DNA from: Deltaproteobacteria bacterium
GTDB lineage: Bacteria > Desulfobacterota > Desulfobacteria > Desulfobacterales > BuS5
Length of the DNA: 6,817 nucleotides
NCBI GenBank assembly: GCA_021157555.1
Contig: JAGGWL010000245.1
Coordinates: forward strand, 1 to 6,817
Direction of reading: 5' to 3'
Part shown: positions 1 to 6,499 of the stretch, one piece after another
Position numbering within the stretch: position 1 is the stretch's first letter
Layout of the letters: each line of letters begins with the position of its first letter
Notes under the pieces: model-generated
What the model was told of the DNA's origin: nothing
The model's input: the letters and a program-made list of their open reading frames with translations, nothing else
Databases searched by the model: none
Translations under genes and position numbers: made by a program

Positions 1-1275
1 AAGCGCAGAAATATCGTCTTAAAGCAGATGCTGCAAACTGGTATAATCAACAAAAATATGTATCAGGATGCTATAAAAGAAGCAGTGGATCCGCCAGCAA
101 CTGATACTAAATCAGTCAATGCCCCGTATTTTATAGAATATATAAAAAAAAATTTGGAAAAAAGTCTAAGTTCATCCATTCTTTACAAGGGCGGACTTAG
201 TATCACAACCACCCTTTCATATAATCAGCAGCAAAATGCCGAAAATGCTGTTAAGTATGGTCTTTTTGCTCTTGAAAAGAGAATGATAAAAAATAATATC
301 AAGGAACCGGCTCCACAGGCAGCACTCATAGCCATTGATGTCCGCACAGGAGGTATATTGGCCATGGTTGGAGGAAGGGATTATCATCAAAGCTCTTTTA
401 ACAGGGCTGCAGTTGCAAAAAGACAGCCCGGTTCAGCATTCAAACCGCTGGTTTATGCTCTTGCCATTGAACGGGGATTTAGTCAGAACAGCATGATATT
501 AGATGCTCCGGTTGCTTTTCAAGGGGCTGACAGGGGCAGAGCATGGAAACCGGAAAATTTTTCAAAAAATTACAAGGGAGAAATCACCTTAAGAAAGGCG
601 CTGGCTCTTTCCAAAAACATACCTGCTGTGAGGCTGATGGAAAAACTTGGACCTTTTTCAGTTGCAGAGTTTGCTCATGCTATGGGTATTGAATCACATC
701 TGCAGACGAATCTTTCCCTGGCACTCGGCACATCGGAAATAACCCTGCTTGATCTGACTTCCGCTTATGCTGTCTTTCCCAATAAGGGAAACATGATAAA
801 ACCTTACGGAGTGATTGAGGTTTCAGACAGCAGGGGACGAATTATCCTGAGAGCAAAACCGAAAAAACATGCCGCCATGTCGCGTGCCGGAGCAGCCATA
901 ATGACGGATATGCTCAAGGCTGTAGTCACAGAAGGTACCGCTAAAAAAGCAAAAAAATTAAGCAGGCCGGTGTGCGGTAAAACCGGTACTACCGATAATT
1001 ACAAAGATGCTCTGTTTATCGGTTTTTCTCCAACTATTGCCACAGGGGTCTGGGTCGGCCGGGACAGGACGGTTACTTTAGGCAGGGGAGAAACAGGAGC
1101 AAAAGCCGCACTCCCCATATGGATTGATTTTATGAAGAAAACTCTGGAAGAAAGCCCTGCCCAATATTTCGATATCCCTGATGACGTGATCAGGCTTGAT
1201 ATGAATACTGTTACAGGAAATATAGAACCAAAAGCAAAGTCAGGAACTGTAAACGCTCTTTTTAGAAAAAAATAG
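1..1275 (+). CDS. Class A penicillin-binding protein (PBP1A-like), 3' part, transpeptidase domain
   Basis: Bifunctional peptidoglycan synthase whose visible part is the DD-transpeptidase that cross-links stem peptides in the periplasm. The frame is open to base 1 (it reads KRRNIVLKQM before the first Met at base 28), so the gene starts upstream and 424 residues are visible. The segment RRN...VLKQM followed by APYFIEYIKKNLE is the linker that follows the GT51 glycosyltransferase domain in class A PBPs. Counting from the Met at base 28, the three penicillin-binding motifs are present: SAFK with nucleophile Ser136 (bases 433-444), SKN at 195-197 and KTGT at 318-321. GTS and the C-terminal VWVGRD and ALPIWIDFM segments also fit the family. 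The protein ends with a short basic tail. The gene converges on gdhA across 94 bp. The domain call is firm; whether it is the PBP1A or a PBP1C-like paralogue cannot be settled without the N-terminus, though the linker favours PBP1A. Confidence 0.95.
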   Translation, partial: KRRNIVLKQMLQTGIINKNMYQDAIKEAVDPPATDTKSVNAPYFIEYIKKNLEKSLSSSILYKGGLSITTTLSYNQQQNAENAVKYGLFALEKRMIKNNIKEPAPQAALIAIDVRTGGILAMVGGRDYHQSSFNRAAVAKRQPGSAFKPLVYALAIERGFSQNSMILDAPVAFQGADRGRAWKPENFSKNYKGEITLRKALALSKNIPAVRLMEKLGPFSVAEFAHAMGIESHLQTNLSLALGTSEITLLDLTSAYAVFPNKGNMIKPYGVIEVSDSRGRIILRAKPKKHAAMSRAGAAIMTDMLKAVVTEGTAKKAKKLSRPVCGKTGTTDNYKDALFIGFSPTIATGVWVGRDRTVTLGRGETGAKAALPIWIDFMKKTLEESPAQYFDIPDDVIRLDMNTVTGNIEPKAKSGTVNALFRKK

Positions 1276-1284
1276 GTAAGGTAA

Positions 1285-1349
1285 TTTATATGAAAGCGCC
1301 TAAAGTTTAAAGTGAGCTAACATGCCTAAAGTTAAGGATATCTCTTAAC
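1285..1349 (+). repeat. Degenerate intergenic repeat with GCCTAAAGT units and a small dyad
   Basis: This non-coding stretch lies between the convergent PBP and gdhA genes. It begins with a 22-bp block (1285-1306) that recurs at 6765-6786 with one mismatch (C or T at the centre). Inside it GCCTAAAGTT occurs twice (1298-1307 and 1324-1333), and AAAGCGCCTAA (1293-1303) is echoed by AAAGTGAGCTAA (1309-1320), giving a degenerate tandem pattern. The end forms a 6-bp inverted repeat, GTTAAG (1331-1336) with CTTAAC (1344-1349), around a GATATC core. The dyad is short and neither strand has a good U-tract after it, so it is not a convincing intrinsic terminator for either gene. It is most likely a copy of a genome-wide interspersed repeat; that is inferred from two copies only. 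Confidence 0.6.
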
Positions 1350-1369
1350 CGTGAACGTTTAAAAAAATA

Positions 1370-2719
1370 TTAAACCAGGCCTTGATCAAGCATGGCCTCA
1401 GCTACTTTTATAAATCCGGCCATATTTGCGCCATTCATGTAATTGCCGGGTGTTCCGTATTGTTCGGCTGTATCAAGGCAAACTTTGTGGATACTTTTCA
1501 TGATAATTTTTAGTCTATCTTCAACTTCCTGGGCCGGCCAGCTTATGCGCATGCTGTTTTGTGCCATTTCAAGGCCGGAAACCGCCACTCCACCGGCATT
1601 GGATGCTTTGCCTGGAGCATAAAGGATTTTGCTGTCGATCAGGATATTTATTCCTTCGGGCGTGGTCGGCATATTAGCTCCTTCACATACCAGGGTTACG
1701 CCGTTTTTAACAAGATTGTCTGCGTCCAGGCCATTAAGTTCATTTTCAGTGGCACAGGGGAAAGCACAGTCAGCTTTATGATCCCAAAGGGGATTATGGT
1801 CTTTTTCATCGACAGCAGGCGTATATACGGCTTCGGGGAATTCATCCGCATATTCATTAATGCGGCCTCTTTTGATATTTTTAAGCTTTTTAACAAAAAG
1901 AAGTTTTTCTTCATTGATTCCGCTTTCATCAAAAATATATCCTGATGAATCAGAAAGGGTTAGCACTTTTCCTCCAAGAGCAAGGATCTTTTCGGCAGTA
2001 AACTGGGCAACATTCCCTGATCCTGAAATAAGGCAGGTTTTTTCTTCCAGAGTAGTATTTTTTGTGGTCAGCATTTCTGCGGCAAAGTAAACGCATCCAT
2101 ATCCTGTGGCTTCAGGACGAATCAGGCTTCCTCCCCAGTTCATACTTTTTCCTGTAAGAATACCGGTAAATTCATTGCTGAGTTTTTTATACATTCCAAA
2201 CAAAAAGCCAATTTCTCTGGTGCCCACACCAATATCTCCGGCTGGTATGTCTGTATCATGGCCTATGTGGCGAAACAGTTCAGACATAAAACTCTGACAA
2301 AACCTCATAACCTCATTATCAGATTTACCTTTTGGGTTAAAATCGGAGCCGCCTTTTCCCCCTCCCATCGGCAGAGTGGTCAAGGCATTTTTAAAAACCT
2401 GTTCAAAAGCAAGAAATTTCAGAATAGACAGGTTTACCGAAGGATGAAATCGCAGACCGCCTTTGTAAGGGCCGATGGCACTGCTCATCTCCACCCTGAA
2501 GCCACGGTTCACATGAACTTCACCTCTGTCATCCATCCATGGCACCCGAAACATAACCACCCGTTCCGGCTCTGTGATTCTTTCAAGTATCCTGGCATGC
2601 CTGTATTCAGGATTCATCTCCATCACAGGTTTCACAGAGTCCATCACCTCTGTAACAGCTTGATGAAATTCTCTTTCATGCGCATCTCTGGCCTTTATAA
2701 TTTCTATTATATTATCCAT
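1370..2719 (-). CDS. gdhA: NADP-type glutamate dehydrogenase
   Basis: Cytoplasmic enzyme that reductively aminates 2-oxoglutarate to glutamate, assimilating ammonium. The 449-residue product matches E. coli GdhA (447 residues) along its whole length by recall. With the ATG at 2719 as residue 1, the substrate-binding lysines are K86 (GPYKGG) and K110 (VFKNAL). The catalytic lysine is K122 in PMGGGKGGSDF and the catalytic Asp is D162 in PAGDIGVG. The Rossmann fold carries GSGNVA at 233-238 and the segment LSDSSG at the end of the second strand. LIRPEATGYG, EGANMPTT and APGKASNAGGV are further family blocks. The frame runs upstream to a TTG at 2758, but the ATG at 2719 has GGAGG four bases before it and gives the normal family length, so it is preferred. 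NADP rather than NAD use is inferred from similarity to the hexameric bacterial GdhA class. The gene has its own candidate -10 box and is probably transcribed alone. Confidence 0.97.
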   Translation of the reverse strand: MDNIIEIIKARDAHEREFHQAVTEVMDSVKPVMEMNPEYRHARILERITEPERVVMFRVPWMDDRGEVHVNRGFRVEMSSAIGPYKGGLRFHPSVNLSILKFLAFEQVFKNALTTLPMGGGKGGSDFNPKGKSDNEVMRFCQSFMSELFRHIGHDTDIPAGDIGVGTREIGFLFGMYKKLSNEFTGILTGKSMNWGGSLIRPEATGYGCVYFAAEMLTTKNTTLEEKTCLISGSGNVAQFTAEKILALGGKVLTLSDSSGYIFDESGINEEKLLFVKKLKNIKRGRINEYADEFPEAVYTPAVDEKDHNPLWDHKADCAFPCATENELNGLDADNLVKNGVTLVCEGANMPTTPEGINILIDSKILYAPGKASNAGGVAVSGLEMAQNSMRISWPAQEVEDRLKIIMKSIHKVCLDTAEQYGTPGNYMNGANMAGFIKVAEAMLDQGLV

Positions 2720-2723
2720 TTTG

Positions 2724-2728
2724 CCTCC
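2724..2728 (-). promoter_or_regulatory. Ribosome binding site that fixes the gdhA start
   Basis: GGAGG reads on the minus strand four bases before the ATG at 2719. The upstream in-frame TTG at 2756-2758 has no comparable purine tract before it and would put this strong site inside the coding region. This supports the shorter 449-residue GdhA. Confidence 0.8.
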
Positions 2729-2743
2729 ATATCCGTCGGTAAT

Positions 2744-2749
2744 ATTATA
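2744..2749 (-). promoter_or_regulatory. Candidate -10 box of the gdhA promoter
   Basis: A perfect TATAAT lies on the minus strand, 24 bases before the gdhA ATG, which would give a short leader of about 18 bases still containing the GGAGG site. No good TTGACA-like hexamer is found 16-18 bases upstream, so the promoter would be weak or need an activator. The spacing to the start is plausible; the call rests on the hexamer alone. Confidence 0.4.
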
Positions 2750-2837
2750 AACGTTCAAGTAAACCCAGGCTTGGCCAGCTCATTAAGGAACGGGGACGAA
2801 ATATCATTAAACGCTATCTCATTTTGCCTGGTTCACC

Positions 2838-2866
2838 GTAGAGACGGGTTTGAAACCCGTCTCTAC
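2838..2866. repeat. Perfect palindrome (REP-like), arms GTAGAGAC...GTCTCTAC
   Basis: GTAGAGACGGGTTT (2838-2851) and its exact reverse complement (2853-2866) are separated by a single G, giving a potential 14-bp stem (in practice a hairpin with a few bases in the loop). It lies in the 196-bp gap between the large ATP-grasp gene and gdhA. Its outer 8 bp are shared with the hairpin near 6788-6815 while the inner bases differ, which suggests a repeat family with fixed ends and variable core. On the plus strand a T7 run (2872-2878) follows after five bases, so it resembles a terminator there, but no plus-strand gene leads into it. On the minus strand, where both flanking genes lie, no U-tract follows, so it does not look like their intrinsic terminator. 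Confidence 0.8.
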
Positions 2867-2915
2867 CTGACTTTTTTTAAAGGAAAAGTGTCTTTTTTTC
2901 AACCTATTTTAAATT

Positions 2916-5900
2916 TTACTGATTATTTTGTCTCTGTTCCTTTTGGGTTGGTAAAACAACAGCTCGTGATCCTTTACCGTCTATTTTAATTAAAAGAGGT
3001 GCTTTAAGCCGCAGGTGCCTTAAAAAATCGGTTTCCTTTTCAACCGGCAGTCCATTTAGCCAGTCAAAGTCCAAAAAACTGGTTTTATTTTGTAATATGG
3101 TTATGTAGCCGATTCCAAGAGATGTTATGTTATGAAAAAAATGAGTCCCCTGAGACGGATCGGCTTGCAGATTTTCTGTTGATGTTTCGATGATTACTTT
3201 AACTCCTGCTATATCATGCCAGGTTACGGGTATCCCGAGCCATCTGTCCGCCGATCCCCATCTCCCTGGGCCTATAAGCAGATATGGTCTGTTTTGCCGC
3301 AGCATGCTTTTGTTTATACTGCTGATCTCAGCGGATATATCACGAGTACGGGAGGGGTCGAAGCTATCGTGCTTTACAAAAAGAATATCAGAAATATCAT
3401 TAAATGTGCCGTTACCAAGTGCACTGTCGGACAAACATACAGCTTCAGAATTTTCAGCATTGGTTATTTCGATTTTTTCATTCTGCTTGCTCATAGACAT
3501 TGGCCTTATTTGAAGCAGGCTGAATTCAGGCTTTGCCTTTTGTTCGTTTTCAATCGGAATATTAACTGCAAATTCTATCTCAACAGGGCATCCCATACCT
3601 TTTTGGCCGATTTTTAAAATTTCTGCAAGAATCTCCGACAAAGGGAATGCGTTATATTTCAGTATTCCAGCAAATGTCAATAATCTCTGCCCCGAAGCTT
3701 GAATTGTATCCCTTATTTTATGATCATCCGGTAAATAGGTGCTGGCAAGCATTTTTAAAGGAGTTTGTTTAATAAAATCATCCTGAATATCGTTTATATC
3801 AAGTTGTACAAGCGTGGAAGTCTCATCGGACTCTGTCCCTGATTGATTTAATTTACCGAATTCATGAGGAAAACCATCCATCTTCAGGGCAAAGAATCGG
3901 CGCTGGGAATTCTGCAATATATCATCTACTGTTGAAAATTGAGGCAAAAAATGCGGGTATTTAGGGCAAAAACGGAGTGCCGCGCCGCCTTCCACAACGG
4001 TTTTTCCAAGGCCGAAAGCAATATGCACAATACCCTCTTCAGGTTTCATATAGGATATAGGATAGTAGTTATACGACTGTGCCATGCCTGAAACAGCAGG
4101 AAAGAAATAATCTCCGTACCTTGACCCTGTTACCTGCTGAATAATTATGGCCATTTCTTCCTCTTCAATTCTATGCATACTCTTCCCGGCCATGGCTCTT
4201 GGAATTGACAGATATGTTGAAGCGTAAACCAGCTTTATGGCTTTGACAAGTTGGTTTAGCCTGACTTTGGTATTAGTGTTGTTATTGGGTATCATGTATG
4301 TTTTATAGATTCCCGCACAGGGCATATATTGTGCATCTTCCAAAAGGCTGGAAGACCTTACTGCCAGGGGATAATTTGTTTGCAATAAAAAAATTTTGAG
4401 ATCAGAGCGAAGATCATCCGGGAAATCTGCCTGCATGAATCGTTCTACAATGTCAATATCTTCGCAAGAAGCATCAAGCGGCCTATTTTCGGATAAAATT
4501 CGTGCTTCGTTTTGCTTTACAAAAGAATTAAAACCTGATGTTGTAATAACCAGGGTGCCGGGAATACTGATTTTAACACCCGGAAATTTTTCTGCCAGTC
4601 CGCTCTCTTTATTCAGAAGATTTAACATAAAAGCCAGCCCCATGGCCTTTCCGCCCAGAGAACCTTTGCCTATTTTGATAAAATCTGCATCAATATCGAA
4701 GTTATCCCCAGTAAAATCAGTTACCAAACCTCTTTGACGCCTTATGCGCCTTTCTCTGCAGCAGTCCGCAAGATACTTTTTGATTTCCTGGACGCTCAAA
4801 AACTGATCGGTTTTAACAGAGCGTAACCTGGATGCCAGCTCTATTTCAGAACGGGCCATAAGCCATGTTGAAAAATGATTCCGCTTTGCATGATAATGTA
4901 TGGATTCATCAGGAATATAAGGTATTATCTTTTCCATTTCTCTAAGATTGGATGCTCTGCCAACCTTTTTCCCGTCAGGCATTTTAAAGATAAAATCACC
5001 AAAAGCAAGGTATGTAATAGCAAATGCCTTGATATTATTACGCAGTGATTCAGAATGCTTGTTAATAAAAAGAGCCGGAATATCTATTGCCTTTTGTCTG
5101 TTGGACTCTTCCGAACTAAATACCAGAAGGGGGATTCCTGGAGAATTTTTACTGACCATATCCAGAAGAATCAAACCGGCCTTATCGTCCAGTTTTCCAT
5201 TGCGCTCAAAACGGACATCCGACAGCACGGTCAGCAGATATGGCTTAAAGCGACGGTAAAGGTCTACAGCTTCTTCAAAATTTTCTGCAATCAGGATTTT
5301 AGGCCTGGCCCTCATCATGAGGTTACGATGGTCATCATTAACAGAGCCTTCTATTACACCCTGTGTCTGCATCACCAGTTCCCTGTAGAGCAGGGGAAGT
5401 ATTGATGAACAGTATATGGGGGAATCCTCTACATAAATAACAACTCTTATCCTTGCTGTTTGTGTATCATTAACAACATTCAACTGATCTTCAATACTTT
5501 TTATGATAGATAAAAGAAGGTCTGCATTGCCATGCCATACAAACATCTTGTCTATATATTTATGATCAGGGCATAATTGATTGATCAACAGATTGGCAGC
5601 GTTATGTTCAAGAAGATAAACGAAAATATTAGGGAATTGCTGTTTGATCATTTTACCCAGAGCGACAGGGGCCATATCATTAATACGGGGCATGGTAATT
5701 ACGAGATCAAATTTCTTTTTCGAAAGAATCTCCATTGCTTCTGCGGCGGTTGAAACCCAGATGAGTTTTGGCGGATTTGTAAGGTGCAACCCTCGATATT
5801 CATAAATAATCCTTTCCGCTATGCGGCCATCCTTTTCCATAATAAATGCGTCATAGGGACTGGAAACAAGGAGAATATTCCTGATGCGTTTTGACATCAG

Positions 5901-5963
5901 GGCATGAAATACATTAAACGAAAGGTATGAATTATCAAATAGCTCTTTGTGTGATTTGGACAT
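2916..5963 (-). CDS. Receiver-receiver-ATP-grasp fusion with PEP synthase/PPDK N-terminal-type domain; function unknown
   Basis: A 1015-residue, apparently cytoplasmic protein. Residues 28-160 look like a receiver fold without phosphorylation residues: SS replaces the first-strand acidic pair and T90 sits where Asp is expected (FDLVIT). Residues 172-312 look like a competent receiver: E179/D180, D249 as likely phosphoacceptor, S283/S284 and K302. Residues 430-822 are the PEP/pyruvate-binding ATP-grasp domain of PEP synthase and PPDK: GGKAMGL with K439, AVRSSSLLED with R536, QQVTGSRYGDYFF at 609-621, VEIEF with E795 and E797, and LLQIRPM with Q818 and R820. These match PPDK ATP ligands as I recall them. 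The histidine swivel domain (GG-x-TSH type) and the PEP barrel are absent. Instead there is a C-terminal module with GPGRWGS (898-904) and DPSQGTHFF (935-943). True PEP synthase is therefore unlikely; an ATP-dependent phosphotransferase or signalling role is an inference. AGGAG precedes the ATG by eight bases. Confidence 0.88.
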   Translation of the reverse strand: MSKSHKELFDNSYLSFNVFHALMSKRIRNILLVSSPYDAFIMEKDGRIAERIIYEYRGLHLTNPPKLIWVSTAAEAMEILSKKKFDLVITMPRINDMAPVALGKMIKQQFPNIFVYLLEHNAANLLINQLCPDHKYIDKMFVWHGNADLLLSIIKSIEDQLNVVNDTQTARIRVVIYVEDSPIYCSSILPLLYRELVMQTQGVIEGSVNDDHRNLMMRARPKILIAENFEEAVDLYRRFKPYLLTVLSDVRFERNGKLDDKAGLILLDMVSKNSPGIPLLVFSSEESNRQKAIDIPALFINKHSESLRNNIKAFAITYLAFGDFIFKMPDGKKVGRASNLREMEKIIPYIPDESIHYHAKRNHFSTWLMARSEIELASRLRSVKTDQFLSVQEIKKYLADCCRERRIRRQRGLVTDFTGDNFDIDADFIKIGKGSLGGKAMGLAFMLNLLNKESGLAEKFPGVKISIPGTLVITTSGFNSFVKQNEARILSENRPLDASCEDIDIVERFMQADFPDDLRSDLKIFLLQTNYPLAVRSSSLLEDAQYMPCAGIYKTYMIPNNNTNTKVRLNQLVKAIKLVYASTYLSIPRAMAGKSMHRIEEEEMAIIIQQVTGSRYGDYFFPAVSGMAQSYNYYPISYMKPEEGIVHIAFGLGKTVVEGGAALRFCPKYPHFLPQFSTVDDILQNSQRRFFALKMDGFPHEFGKLNQSGTESDETSTLVQLDINDIQDDFIKQTPLKMLASTYLPDDHKIRDTIQASGQRLLTFAGILKYNAFPLSEILAEILKIGQKGMGCPVEIEFAVNIPIENEQKAKPEFSLLQIRPMSMSKQNEKIEITNAENSEAVCLSDSALGNGTFNDISDILFVKHDSFDPSRTRDISAEISSINKSMLRQNRPYLLIGPGRWGSADRWLGIPVTWHDIAGVKVIIETSTENLQADPSQGTHFFHNITSLGIGYITILQNKTSFLDFDWLNGLPVEKETDFLRHLRLKAPLLIKIDGKGSRAVVLPTQKEQRQNNQ

Positions 5964-6196
5964 GTTTATCTCTCCTGCAATTTTTGTGCTATTTCAGATC
6001 GGGTAGATAGAATAAATCTGACCTAAATCTATGCGCCTATTTGTATAATATGATTTGTCCTCGTTCCTAAAATAATGTAGTTTTCGTCCTTTTGGTTTTT
6101 GGTCTCTTATCCGGCGATTCAATAACCATATCATCTATCTCATCCTCGTAACTTTTTTTTGACCAATGCTGTAACTCTTAATTTTTTCAAGGGGTT
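5964..6196. other. Intergenic region without a confident gene
   Basis: This 233-bp stretch separates the toxin gene from the ATP-grasp/receiver gene and should contain the latter's promoter, but no clear -35/-10 pair stands out. It is AT-rich, with an eight-T run at 6153-6160. Two short minus-strand open frames cross it: 6067-6177 (36 codons, no good start, hydrophilic and acid/base rich) and 5994-6134 (46 codons from an ATG with GAGG nine bases before it, ending shortly before the next gene). Neither resembles a protein I recognise, and frames of this size arise by chance. A stretch at 6054-6071 resembles, in opposite orientation, one at 2783-2800. No terminator hairpin is visible after the toxin stop. 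Confidence 0.5.
5972..5976 (-). promoter_or_regulatory. Ribosome binding site of the ATP-grasp/receiver gene
   Basis: AGGAG on the minus strand ends eight bases before the ATG at 5963. The next Met (residue 23) has no such site, so the 1015-residue start is preferred. Confidence 0.75.
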
Positions 6197-6499
6197 TTAT
6201 CGTGGTGTTTTATAAAGATCATCATGATCAAGAATTCGTAAAAGCTTGAGTTGAGATGACCATTCCGGAGTACCGGTTTTCAAAAAAAGAGTTGGCTCAA
6301 ATGAAATCCTATATTTCCTGTCAACACGGGCAGACCAAGCTGTTGGATCATTAACAATTCTTTCAATCCTCAGGCCTGGATGAGGGGGATTCTCCTGGAG
6401 AAATTTTATTGCTTTAGCAATTTTTTTTCGCAGGGCTTTCTGATTTTTAAATTTTTCCAAGTCAGATACAAACTTTTTATTCGGAATTAGTACCGGCAT
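6197..6499 (-). CDS. RelE/ParE-superfamily toxin of a type II toxin-antitoxin pair
   Basis: A 100-residue basic protein of typical RelE/ParE toxin size. Known RelE members cleave mRNA on the ribosome; this activity is inferred here, not shown. From the ATG at 6499 the visible family features are an N-terminal helical region rich in Lys (FVSDLEKFKNQKALRKKIAKA, residues 10-30), a strand with RIERI (44-48), WSARVDRKYRISFE (55-68) with several Arg/Lys expected on the RNA-facing sheet, and the C-terminal LRILDHDDLYK (88-98), a hallmark ending of RelE-like toxins. An ATG at 6508 is in frame, but the purine tract AGAGG touches it directly, whereas the same tract is nine bases before the ATG at 6499, so the shorter form is chosen. 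The gene overlaps the end of the antitoxin gene by 23 bases, implying translational coupling. A ParE-type gyrase inhibitor is the alternative; the ending favours RelE. Confidence 0.85.
   Translation of the reverse strand: MPVLIPNKKFVSDLEKFKNQKALRKKIAKAIKFLQENPPHPGLRIERIVNDPTAWSARVDRKYRISFEPTLFLKTGTPEWSSQLKLLRILDHDDLYKTPR

Noticed and set aside
1331..1349. GTTAAG/CTTAAC dyad as bidirectional terminator between the PBP and gdhA genes
   Set aside because: The stem is only 6 bp and AT-rich with a 7-base loop, and neither strand has a proper U-tract right after it.
2720..2758. Longer GdhA of 462 residues starting at TTG 2758
   Set aside because: The strong GGAGG site would be inside the coding region, the added 13 residues are not part of the family, and TTG is the poorer start.
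2838..2866. Palindrome as a single CRISPR repeat
   Set aside because: There is no array of regularly spaced copies; the only related sequence is 4 kb away with a different core, and no cas genes are present.
2258..2989. A 243-codon plus-strand open frame across the gdhA start and the end of the ATP-grasp gene
   Set aside because: It is antisense to two clearly recognisable genes and to the gap between them. It has no recognisable family features and covers the palindrome, so it is a shadow frame.
2916..5963. Annotation as functional phosphoenolpyruvate synthase (ppsA)
   Set aside because: Only the ATP-grasp domain is shared. The His swivel and PEP/pyruvate barrel domains needed for that reaction are not seen, and receiver domains are fused at the N-terminus.
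5974..5989. Minus-strand TAGCACAAAAATTGCA, resembling a sigma-54 -24/-12 promoter
   Set aside because: Spacing fits, but one G of the essential -24 GG is missing. The -12 GC lies so close to the ATG at 5963 that the transcript would start just before it and lose the good AGGAG site.
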